A stretch of 60,463 bases of DNA, taken from contig JAJBVL010000061.1 of the NCBI GenBank assembly GCA_020859845.1, forward strand, positions 1 to 60,463. The letters run 5' to 3'. Position 1 is the first letter of the stretch. Each line of letters opens with the position of its first letter. This document shows, in pieces, positions 44,173 through 51,582 of this stretch. This DNA comes from Bacteroidales bacterium. GTDB lineage: Bacteria; Bacteroidota; Bacteroidia; Bacteroidales; Muribaculaceae. The translations under genes and the position numbers were made by a program. The notes beneath the pieces were generated by a model. It did not search any database, had not been told where the DNA came from, and saw nothing but the letters and a program-made list of their open reading frames with translations.

Positions 44173-44991
44173 TTAGAGTTGGCGTCGACAGATAGAGCGC
44201 ACGGTCAATATTATTAAAACTATAGTAGCCGCTCCAAGCAACCCGTTGTAGAAATATAAGATATCAGACAATCCCAAGAGTTCAATCACCTCGCCCGGAG
44301 TATTGGCATTTATTAACTCTATATTGGTAGTAGTTAAGTCTTTAAGCTTGAAAAAGAAGATTATTACGGTGGCTATTCCCGTTATTATCGAAATCCCGAT
44401 ATAGACACCAGCCGTCCATAAGAAACTCTTCAATGCACGTGCTTTCTTGGTGCTGACCACTGCAAAGAGGCATGTAGCCATCAGTGCTAAAAAGGATAGA
44501 ATCGACGACAGAGAAAACGTCCGTCCGTATGAGCCAAGCATAGTGTCGAATATGGTGGCAAAGAAGTTGGAGTTGAAATGCACCATTCCGACCTTAGCTG
44601 CCGTTATACCTGTAGCTATCGGCAAGAATGTCACGAAGGGCAACACTATAAATATGTAACCCACAGTCATTACGGCTTTCTCCGACCCTCGAGCCGGTAG
44701 CATCGTCTCCATTTCCAAGCCACTTTTATAAGTGAATACCAATGGGGAAAACACTAAGGCCAGCTCCAAAGCATAAAACAAGAGCAAAGCAATAGCCTTT
44801 GTAAGTATACCGATATATGGGATGAAAAAAAGGATGGTGCATACAGTAGCCACACCAAAATAGGCGAGCATCTGCACACCCATTGCACCCCAGTGGAGGC
44901 GCGACACCGCCACTACTCTACGCCACGAAAAACGATTGACGGCAACTGAGGCTGTCCGGCTTAGATTATCTATTGCAGGGATTGTATCCAT
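44173..44991 (-). CDS. ABC transporter membrane subunit, probable
   Basis: A 272-residue polytopic protein with about six membrane helices (for example AYFGVATVCTILFFIPYIGI, ALLLFYALELALVFSPLVFT, ALMATCLFAVVSTK). It has no recognised export motif, but its position between the ATPase (11 bp) and GntR (4 bp) genes identifies it as the permease. The substrate is unknown. I chose the ATG at 44991, preceded by A/G-rich sequence; a longer frame to 45,039 overlaps the ATPase. Confidence 0.75.
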   Translation of the reverse strand: MDTIPAIDNLSRTASVAVNRFSWRRVVAVSRLHWGAMGVQMLAYFGVATVCTILFFIPYIGILTKAIALLLFYALELALVFSPLVFTYKSGLEMETMLPARGSEKAVMTVGYIFIVLPFVTFLPIATGITAAKVGMVHFNSNFFATIFDTMLGSYGRTFSLSSILSFLALMATCLFAVVSTKKARALKSFLWTAGVYIGISIITGIATVIIFFFKLKDLTTTNIELINANTPGEVIELLGLSDILYFYNGLLGAATIVLIILTVRSICRRQL

Positions 44992-45001
44992 TTTTTTCTT
45001 T

Positions 45002-45841
45002 TCAAAGAGGTTGATTGTTAATAATGTGCAGCAAAGCATCGCGTTGAGGCGACTGCAGAGCCATATAGAGAAGTGTGTAGTTGAGTTCGCTCAGTTGGCC
45101 CGTGGTGTTTTGCACTATACCCTGAAAGCGTCCCAGTTGTTGAGCCACATACAACGCACCAACGGGTGGCACCACGTCGTCTATAAACGCTATACGCTCA
45201 AGCACTACCTCGGTGGGCTGACAAAGCAAAAGATGAGCATGGCTCAACACCAGCACACCGTCAAAGAGGTTTTGCAGATCCCATACCGTATGGGTTGAGA
45301 TTATCACCGTCTGCTCGGGGTCAATACACCGCGCAAGCATGTTTTGCAATCCATATTTCGACGTAATGTCAAGGCCGTTGGCTGGTTCGTCCATCAATAG
45401 ATACGGCGTCCTCAGCGCCAGAGCGTAGGCCAACTGAGCTTTGCGCCGTGTGCCAAGCGATAGTCTATTTAGAGGCTCATTGCCCGTCATGCCAAACTCT
45501 GCCAGATTCTGACGGAGCATCGCCGCATCAAACCGTGGATAAAATACAGCATGCACACCGATGAGATCATTGATGGAATACCCCGAAAAGATCATCGAGT
45601 CGCCCAAGAAAAAGATGTCTTGTAGCGTAGATGGCTCGCGCTTCCTGGTTGCCAACCCGTCTATCTGACATTCTCCCATCGTAGGGAATAATAGACCGGC
45701 TATGATATGGAGCAGCGTCGTCTTGCCCGCTCCATTTTCTCCCAAGAGCAGATGAATGCCCGGCCCTATCTCGGCCGTCACATCACTGAGGGCCTCTATG
45801 CCCCCTTTATAACGGTAGGACAGATGATTGAGATTGATCAT
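45002..45841 (-). CDS. ABC transporter ATPase
   Basis: A 279-residue ATPase: Walker A LLGENGAGKTTLL, a divergent signature RLSLGTRRKAQLAYAL in place of LSGGQ, Walker B YLLMDEPANGLD, and VIISTHTVWDL with the switch histidine. It resembles the YtrB/EcsA-type exporters linked to GntR/YtrA regulators. A C-terminal extension of about 70 residues follows the ATPase core. Its first 35 bp overlap the small ORF upstream. Confidence 0.88.
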   Translation of the reverse strand: MINLNHLSYRYKGGIEALSDVTAEIGPGIHLLLGENGAGKTTLLHIIAGLLFPTMGECQIDGLATRKREPSTLQDIFFLGDSMIFSGYSINDLIGVHAVFYPRFDAAMLRQNLAEFGMTGNEPLNRLSLGTRRKAQLAYALALRTPYLLMDEPANGLDITSKYGLQNMLARCIDPEQTVIISTHTVWDLQNLFDGVLVLSHAHLLLCQPTEVVLERIAFIDDVVPPVGALYVAQQLGRFQGIVQNTTGQLSELNYTLLYMALQSPQRDALLHIINNQPL

Positions 45842-45959
45842 GGTCGTGATGAAGTTGAGTTGTGGTGTTTTTTGTTGTCTCGATTCCAGCGGCAGGCGCG
45901 ATGGCCACTATAGCCACCATACCTGCTGCTAAAAATCCAGTGAAAAAAGAGAATAACAT
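45807..45959 (-). CDS. 50-residue hydrophobic leader-like peptide
   Basis: An ATG-to-TAA ORF of 51 codons, first in the ABC operon, whose end overlaps the ATPase start by 35 bp in another frame. MLFSFFTGFLAAGMVAIVAI is a membrane segment or signal peptide; the tail is Thr/His/Ser-rich (TTKNTTTQLHHDHDQSQSS). It could be a small membrane subunit, a translational coupling peptide, or chance. The tail is constrained by the overlap, so codon evidence is weak. Confidence 0.4.
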   Translation of the reverse strand: MLFSFFTGFLAAGMVAIVAIAPAAGIETTKNTTTQLHHDHDQSQSSVLPL

Positions 45960-45993
45960 ATTGATGATGTCAAGTGTTGCTTAATGTGATTGG

Positions 45994-46015
45994 GTGTTGT
46001 AGCCATCTACAACAC
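45994..46015. promoter_or_regulatory. 22-bp palindrome, candidate GntR operator
   Basis: GTGTTGTAG-CCAT-CTACAACAC: perfect 9-bp arms around four bases. It begins 3 bp downstream of the -7 element of the ABC operon and covers the expected transcription start, the usual place for a repressor. YtrA-type GntR operators have GT...AC ends of this kind. Confidence 0.65.
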
Positions 46016-46017
46016 TG

Positions 46018-46048
46018 CAAAGGTACGCACATTTTTCCAACTACCAAA
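46018..46048 (-). promoter_or_regulatory. Consensus promoter of the ABC/GntR operon
   Basis: On the minus strand TTTG (46045-46048), 19 bp, TACCTTTG (46018-46025). A full match. Transcription should start near 46,011, inside the palindrome. Confidence 0.8.
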
Positions 46049-46069
46049 CTTTTTCTCAAAAAATCTTAC

Positions 46070-46077
46070 TAATTTTG
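46070..46077 (+). promoter_or_regulatory. -7 element for the sugar aminotransferase gene
   Basis: TAATTTTG, about 70 bp before the start codon; no TTTG at the -33 spacing. The predicted leader contains the heptamer array at 46,101-46,160. Confidence 0.45.
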
Positions 46078-46100
46078 TAAGAAATCCCATCAAGAGCCCC

Positions 46101-46160
46101 ACTCTTGACCCTTGACTCCTGACTTTTGACTATTGACTCTTGACTTTTGACTTTTGACTT
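46101..46160 (+). repeat. Heptamer repeat containing a TTG start codon
   Basis: Degenerate tandem heptamers: ACTCTTG, ACCCTTG, ACTCCTG, ACTTTTG, ACTATTG, ACTCTTG, ACTTTTG, ACTTTTG. The frame of the following aminotransferase opens at a TTG inside the penultimate units (46,147). There is no ATG before the conserved N-terminus. Confidence 0.75.
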
Positions 46161-47319
46161 AAAAATTAATCATCCTTTTCTCGACCTCGGCGCCGTCAAC
46201 CTCCCCTACCTTGACCAACTCAAGGCCGCTGCCACGCGCGTCATAGAAAGCGGACGTTATATAGGAGGGCCCGAGGTGGAGGCTTTTGAGGAGAAGATGC
46301 AGGAGGTAGCAGCCACGCGCTATGCTATAGGCGTGAGCAATGGACTGGATGCCTTGAGGCTAATCCTCCGAGGCTATAAAGAGCTTGGGCGTCTAAGGGA
46401 TGGCGATGGTGTGATAGTGGCAGGAAACACCTACATTGCCTCTATCTTGGCTATAGTCGACGCAGGACTCACCCCTATATTGGTAGACCCAGACCCTCTC
46501 ACCCTCAACCTCTCGGCAGAAGGCATTTTAGAAGGACTCAAGCATGGTCATGCTAAAGCCATCATGCCAGTCCACCTCTATGGTCGCTTGGCCTGGGATA
46601 GCGAGATGGCCTCCTTAGCCCAAAGGAACCATCTCTTGGTAGTGGAGGACGTGGCTCAAGCCATCGGAGTCAGAGCGGCTGGGGCCTTCTCGGCCGGGGA
46701 GCCAGTGGCAGTGGCAGGGGGCTTGGGCGATGCTGGCGCCTTTAGCTTCTACCCTACGAAAAACATAGGAGCGTTGGGCGACGCAGGAGCCGTCACTACG
46801 AGCCATCACGACCTCGCCGAGGCTGTAAGAGCTTTGGCCAACTATGGCAGCGATCGCCGTTATCATAATATTTATGCAGGCTTCAACTGTCGACTGGACC
46901 CTCTACAAGCAGCCCTCATCTGCGTAAAGCTGCAGTATCTTGACCAAGAGAATCAAGCACGCCGACAAAGGGCCGAGCTCTACAACAAGCTTATTAAAAA
47001 CCCCGATGTGAAACTCCCCCCTCTGCCCTCATCGGCTTGTCAGATGGTGTGGCATCAGTTTGTGGTCACAACTCCCCATCGCGATAATCTGGCTCGTTAC
47101 TTGCGTCATCATGGAGTGGCCACCGACGTCAACTACCCCACACCTCCTCATCTACAGCCATGCTTTGAAGGGCGGGAGCCTTTTGCCTCAGCCTCTCTCC
47201 CCATCACAGAGCGTTTGTGTAAGGAGCTTCTTTGCCTCCCTATCTCCAGCGCCACGCCTCTCCCATCAATCCATCATATAGCACAAACCATCAACGATTT
47301 CTCCCCTACCTCACTATAA
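46147..47319 (+). CDS. DegT-family sugar aminotransferase (FdtB/QdtB-like)
   Basis: A 390-residue PLP aminotransferase: FLDLGAVNLPYLDQL at the start, GVSNGLDALRLIL, the PLP lysine in FSFYPTKNIGALGDAGAV, and YAGFNCRLDPLQAALICVKL. It resembles dTDP-3-amino-3,6-dideoxyhexose transaminases (FdtB/QdtB). Its keto-sugar substrate could come from the RmlA/RmlB genes 22 kb away, but no isomerase adjoins it. The start is TTG within a heptamer repeat, set by the conserved FLDL beginning 11 codons later. The stop overlaps the nuclease start (TAATG). Confidence 0.82.
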   Translation: MTFDLKINHPFLDLGAVNLPYLDQLKAAATRVIESGRYIGGPEVEAFEEKMQEVAATRYAIGVSNGLDALRLILRGYKELGRLRDGDGVIVAGNTYIASILAIVDAGLTPILVDPDPLTLNLSAEGILEGLKHGHAKAIMPVHLYGRLAWDSEMASLAQRNHLLVVEDVAQAIGVRAAGAFSAGEPVAVAGGLGDAGAFSFYPTKNIGALGDAGAVTTSHHDLAEAVRALANYGSDRRYHNIYAGFNCRLDPLQAALICVKLQYLDQENQARRQRAELYNKLIKNPDVKLPPLPSSACQMVWHQFVVTTPHRDNLARYLRHHGVATDVNYPTPPHLQPCFEGREPFASASLPITERLCKELLCLPISSATPLPSIHHIAQTINDFSPTSL

Positions 47320-48227
47320 TGACACGTTATTATCGTTCGCCTTCGCGTAAGAAGAAAAAGAAGACTCTCCCCTATCTTACTATCCTCATACTCTTGCTGG
47401 TCATCGTTTCGATAAAGGCTATCGACCAATGCTCAGCTGCCAATGAAGGGCCTCTGCCAGTCACCAACAATGCCGAGGAACTGATGGCCGTCAAGACCAA
47501 TCCTCTACTGGAGGAGCAACTCGTAAGATATAAAGGGATGGATGTCAGCTTTAATCCCTACCTTCATATCCCCAACTGGGTGGCGTGGGAGCTTACTGCT
47601 GAAGAAGCGCAAGGCACAGAGCCACGCTCCAACCAGTTTGCCTGCGACCCCAACGTTGAAAGCTGCCCTCAAAGCAAGGATTATAGCTATTCGGGCTACG
47701 ACCGTGGCCACATGGCGCCAGCAGGCGATATGAAGTGGAGTCAGGACGCCATGAAGGAGACTTTCTACATGACCAATATCTGCCCCCAGGAACACACTCT
47801 CAACACTGGCGCTTGGAAATCGCTCGAAGAGAAGTGTCGTGTATGGGCTCAAGCCGATAGCGCTATCATCATCATAGCAGGCCCTGTCTTGGCCAACCAA
47901 GACGATGTAAAGGAGCGAATAGGCTCAATTGGCGTAGGGGTGCCTAAGAGTTTCTTCAAGGTCATTCTATCGCCCTATGCCAATCCTCCACGTGCTATTG
48001 CCTTCATAATGGAAAACGGTCGGGTGGAGGGTGGTATCCAACAGGCTGTCACTACTGTCGACAATGTAGAAGCCTTGACTGGCCACGACTTCTTCTCCGC
48101 TCTCCCTGATAGCATTGAGGACGTCATAGAGAGTCATAGCAGCTGGAATCAATGGACCCACATGAGAGCCCGTTCCAATCAGCGAGCCTCCAAGTCGGCT
48201 AAGTCGTCAACCACCTATGGCTACTAA
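47319..48227 (+). CDS. DNA/RNA non-specific endonuclease (NUC1 family), membrane-anchored
   Basis: A 302-residue protein: a basic N-terminus (SPSRKKKKKT), one membrane helix (LPYLTILILLLVIVSIKAI), then a His-Me finger nuclease domain. The catalytic motif is DRGHMAPAGDM with the metal-binding asparagine in MTNICPQEHTLNTGAWKSLE. It should act in the periplasm or outside the cell, degrading nucleic acid for nutrition or competition. It begins 1 nt inside the aminotransferase stop codon and overlaps mnmE by 11 bp. Confidence 0.88.
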   Translation: MTRYYRSPSRKKKKKTLPYLTILILLLVIVSIKAIDQCSAANEGPLPVTNNAEELMAVKTNPLLEEQLVRYKGMDVSFNPYLHIPNWVAWELTAEEAQGTEPRSNQFACDPNVESCPQSKDYSYSGYDRGHMAPAGDMKWSQDAMKETFYMTNICPQEHTLNTGAWKSLEEKCRVWAQADSAIIIIAGPVLANQDDVKERIGSIGVGVPKSFFKVILSPYANPPRAIAFIMENGRVEGGIQQAVTTVDNVEALTGHDFFSALPDSIEDVIESHSSWNQWTHMRARSNQRASKSAKSSTTYGY

Positions 48228-49584
48228 CGACACTATTTGTGCAGTATCTACTGCTCCGGGCGTGGGGGGTATTGCCGTGGTGCGTATCTCTGGGCCTGAA
48301 GCTCTTGCAGTGGCCTCAAAGATATGGCGCGGGAAGAAGCTGGAAGCTTGCCCGAGCCACACAGCACATCTTGGAGAGATAATAGACCCAGCATCAGGGG
48401 AAGTGATAGATCAGGCTGTGGCTACTGTCTTTCGGTCGCCGCGCTCATTTACCAGCGAGGACGTAGTGGAGCTTTCCATTCATGGGTCAACATGGCTGCA
48501 ACAAGAGGTGGTAAGGCTTCTAATAGATAGCGGAGCTCGAATGGCTGAGGCTGGCGAGTTTACACGCCGCGCTTTTGCAGCTGGTCATCTCGACTTGGCG
48601 CAGGCTGAAGCTGTGGCCGATGTTATAGCGTCGCGTTCACGGGCCAGTCATCGCTTGGCTATGAGCCAGATGCGTGGTCTATTCTCACTACGTCTCTCGG
48701 CGCTGCGCGACCAGCTTCTAGAGCTGGCCACACTGTTGGAGCTGGAGCTTGATTTTAGCGAGGAGGATGTTGAGTTTGCCTCACGCCAACGTCTTATTGA
48801 GCTTTCTGCCGAGCTTCACTCGGTGGTTGTGGATTTGGCCAGCAGCTTTGCCACGGGGCGTGCCATCAAAGAAGGATTGCCCGTGGCCATTGTTGGAGCG
48901 ACGAATGTAGGCAAGTCGACCCTCCTCAACCGTCTGCTGGAGGATGAAAAGGCGATAGTGAGTCCTATCCATGGCACGACGCGCGACGTCATTGAAGACA
49001 CCATCAGCCTGCAAGGCACCCTCCTGCGATTTATTGACACTGCCGGCCTTCGCTCCACTACCGATCCTATCGAGGCCATAGGCATTGAGCGAGCACTCAA
49101 GCGCGTAGAGCAAGCACAGATAGTGCTATGGGTCACGAGCCCCGAGGAATCCCCCGAGGCCATTACTGAAGCAGAAAAGCAACTCCACCACCATCTTCAC
49201 CCTGACTCGCGTCTTATCCATGTGGTGAATAAGGCCGACACCGTGGCCGCAGAATCGCAAGAAAATACTGAGGGGCAGTTATGGATAAGCGCTCGTGAAG
49301 GACAAGGCATTGACCAGCTCCGCGCAGCCATTATTGAAGCAGCCTCTTTCCTTCTCCACGAGCAAGGCGACATCGTGGTGACCAACCTACGCCATTATGA
49401 GGCCCTCAGCCACGCCGCTGAAAGCCTACAGCGCGTTATTGAAGGCCTTTCCTCTGGCATTTCAGGCGACTTCGTAGCTCAGGACCTCCGCGAGGCGCTC
49501 CTCCACCTGGGGGAGATTACCGGCACCATCACTACCCCCGACATTCTTGCCTCAATCTTTTCTCGCTTTTGCATCGGAAAGTGA
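48217..49584 (+). CDS. mnmE: tRNA modification GTPase MnmE
   Basis: A 455-residue three-domain protein: a tetrahydrofolate-binding N-domain (APGVGGIAVVRISGPEAL), a helical domain with an inserted GTPase (IVGATNVGKSTLLNRL, GTTRDVIEDT, DTAGLR, NKAD) and the terminal FCIGK with its conserved cysteine. With MnmG it modifies U34 of certain tRNAs. Confidence 0.96.
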   Translation: MATNDTICAVSTAPGVGGIAVVRISGPEALAVASKIWRGKKLEACPSHTAHLGEIIDPASGEVIDQAVATVFRSPRSFTSEDVVELSIHGSTWLQQEVVRLLIDSGARMAEAGEFTRRAFAAGHLDLAQAEAVADVIASRSRASHRLAMSQMRGLFSLRLSALRDQLLELATLLELELDFSEEDVEFASRQRLIELSAELHSVVVDLASSFATGRAIKEGLPVAIVGATNVGKSTLLNRLLEDEKAIVSPIHGTTRDVIEDTISLQGTLLRFIDTAGLRSTTDPIEAIGIERALKRVEQAQIVLWVTSPEESPEAITEAEKQLHHHLHPDSRLIHVVNKADTVAAESQENTEGQLWISAREGQGIDQLRAAIIEAASFLLHEQGDIVVTNLRHYEALSHAAESLQRVIEGLSSGISGDFVAQDLREALLHLGEITGTITTPDILASIFSRFCIGK

Positions 49585-49660
49585 GTTGAAGACACATTTT
49601 TAGAAGACATCTTCCGAAATGACAGGTTTACTTGATGCAGGACCTCCATATATGCATAAA

Positions 49661-49703
49661 CATTCGGTTATGCCCGTCTTGCGAGCTTTACCGAATGCTT
49701 ACC
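49661..49703. repeat. Palindromic repeat, copy 2 (complete hairpin)
   Basis: CATTCGGTTATGCCCG (49661-49676), a 5-base loop TCTTG, and CGAGCTTTACCGAATG (49682-49697) form a hairpin with 13 of 16 pairs; CTTACC (49698-49703) extends the shared block. Sixteen bases (49688-49703) equal 41-56. The hairpin contains the stop codon of the shortened RhuM frame, as copy 1 does for the truncated glycosyltransferase. Confidence 0.65.
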
Positions 49704-50195
49704 GTTGAGCAGGGGAGAAACCTCGGAGGCCTCGAGTTGCTTCTCGGCGCGACGCATGATCTCAACCATCTGGCCGAGGCGCTTGAGGCGCTCGTCGTTG
49801 ACGGCCACCCCCTTGATAATGTAATCCTTAAGCACCTTGTTGGCCCACCGGCGAAACTCGATGCCGCGCAAAGATTTCACGCGGTAACCAACCGAAAGTA
49901 CCACATCCAAATTATAGTGCTCCACTTCGCGAACAACCTGACGAGAGCCCTCGGCTTGAACTGTCGCAAATTTTGCGACTGTTGGATTATCCTCATGAGG
50001 GTCCACGGCCAGCTCCTCTTGTAAGGCGTTCTTAATGTGCTTGCGAATGGTCTTGCTATCGCGGTCGAACAGTGTGGCCATCTGGTTGGCGTTGAGCCAC
50101 ACGGTGTCGCGCTCCAGCTTCACATTGAGCTGGAGGGCGCCGTCGGATGTCTGGAAGATAGCAAGATTTTTGGAGTATAAGGACTGCGTACACAT
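49668..50195 (-). pseudogene. RhuM family protein, truncated
   Basis: A 175-residue fragment of the RhuM (virulence/DNA-binding) family: AIFQTSDGALQLNVKLERDTVWLNANQMA, then YNLDVVLSVGYRVKSLRGIEFRRWANKVLKDYI. Full-length members continue through a C-terminal half of 100 or more residues. Here the frame changes after LEASEV into SPLLNGKHSVKLARRA, encoded by the palindromic repeat, and stops. I chose the ATG at 50195; a longer frame enters the acetyltransferase gene. Function of the family is unclear; often found near restriction or mobile loci. Confidence 0.75.
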
Positions 50196-50218
50196 ATATA
50201 CAAAAATTGAGGAAATTC

Positions 50219-50785
50219 TTAGGGCTTGAGGCTGCGGATTACTCGGCATGGGTTGCCGACAGCGAGAGAGTATGGCGGGATGTCGTGGACCACCACCGAG
50301 CCGGCTCCTATGACGCATCCATCACCGATAGTGACACCGGGAAGCACCGTCACTCCACCGCCTATCCACACGTTGCTCCCCACGCGGATAGGCCGCGCAT
50401 ATTCGAGACAGGCATTGCGCTGCTCAATATCGAAAGGATGGCCAGCGCAGTAGAAGCCACACTGAGGAGCCACAAACACATTGTCGCCAAACTCCACCAG
50501 AGTGTCGTCGAGGATAACACATCCGTGGTTCATGTAAAAGTTATCCCCGCAGCGGATGTTGTAGCCGTAGTCGCACCAAAAAGGCGGCTCGATGCTGAAA
50601 TTCTCGCCTACCTTGCCAAAGAGGCGCCATATGATAGCCTGACGTTCCTTGCTTTGAAGCGGACGGAGCGCGTTGTAGTCATGGCAAAGCTCCTTGGCAG
50701 CGCAGCGCTCTGCCACCAAGCCGGGCTCTCCACTATCATAGAGCAAGCCCTGGTGGCATTTCTTTTTCTCTTCTTCAGTCTTCAT
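50219..50785 (-). CDS. Maltose/galactoside O-acetyltransferase family
   Basis: A 188-residue left-handed beta-helix acetyltransferase: MKTEEEKKKCHQGLLYDSGEP (Mac N-domain), FWCDYGYNIRCGDNFYMNHGCVILD, the catalytic histidine region FYCAGHPFDIEQR, and VTVLPGVTIGDGCVIGAGSVV. It acetylates sugars with acetyl-CoA. I chose the ATG at 50785 since MKTEEEK is the usual N-terminus; upstream is a GTG-started extension overlapping the DUF169 end. Confidence 0.92.
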   Translation of the reverse strand: MKTEEEKKKCHQGLLYDSGEPGLVAERCAAKELCHDYNALRPLQSKERQAIIWRLFGKVGENFSIEPPFWCDYGYNIRCGDNFYMNHGCVILDDTLVEFGDNVFVAPQCGFYCAGHPFDIEQRNACLEYARPIRVGSNVWIGGGVTVLPGVTIGDGCVIGAGSVVVHDIPPYSLAVGNPCRVIRSLKP

Positions 50786-50808
50786 GCGAAAATTTGCGTC
50801 TGTTGTCC

Positions 50809-51522
50809 TCACCGGTTTATTCTTTCTTTGACGCCGGCCCATGCGGGGCTTGCAAACAATGCACACTCGTGGAGGGTGCCCACCATCTTCTCCAGCCGAC
50901 AGAGAGGTATAGCGAATGCCTGCTCATCGGGCTTTAGGAACTTTCGCACTGAGAGGTCATACATTCCAAGAAATGTACGATGGCCTTGCTTACGGTTTTC
51001 GGTGGTGATAAAAGTAATTATCGAGCAACAACCAGAAGCAAACTGGCAACACACGGCATCCTCCTCATTGCTGTCATAGAAAGCCCAAGATACAAGACCA
51101 CTGATAATATCGGCATTACCAAAAAACACTATGCCTTCTACATTCTCAAGCGTCTCCATCTGGTCGAGGCGCGCAAAGTTGAAGTAAGGCTTATCTTGCA
51201 TCTTGATGTCAAGACTCTCCACATATTCTCTCACCATCTCGGGAGTCTGCTTGTAATGCTCCACGAGCGACACGAATTTGGGAATGCCAGGATTTAGCGG
51301 CAGGTAGCCGCTATACACTCGCCCGCCTCCACAATGCAACTTGTCCTTTGAGAACGACACCACTTGGCCACTTTCGACCATCGGCAGACATTCAAACATA
51401 CAGTGGGGCATCGCCACTTCTTCGCCCGCCGGCTCGTCGGTATACCAAACTGCAATGGGCAACTTCACCTTCTCGCCAAAAGCTTGACGCAGGTCGGCAA
51501 TCAATCTATCTACTTCTACCAT
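50809..51522 (-). CDS. DUF169 family protein
   Basis: A 237-residue soluble protein of DUF169: an N-terminal PIAVWYTDEP, a cysteine-bearing region KLHCGGGRVYSGY, and a C-terminal FASGCCSIITFITTENRK with GMYDLSVRKFL. Conserved cysteines suggest cofactor or metal binding, but no function is established. It is 23 bp upstream of the acetyltransferase gene on the same strand. Confidence 0.8.
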   Translation of the reverse strand: MVEVDRLIADLRQAFGEKVKLPIAVWYTDEPAGEEVAMPHCMFECLPMVESGQVVSFSKDKLHCGGGRVYSGYLPLNPGIPKFVSLVEHYKQTPEMVREYVESLDIKMQDKPYFNFARLDQMETLENVEGIVFFGNADIISGLVSWAFYDSNEEDAVCCQFASGCCSIITFITTENRKQGHRTFLGMYDLSVRKFLKPDEQAFAIPLCRLEKMVGTLHECALFASPAWAGVKERINR

Positions 51523-51582
51523 GATAATATGATTAAAAAGCTATAAATAAGCTGATTTATGATTCATTGTAATTAAAAATAC

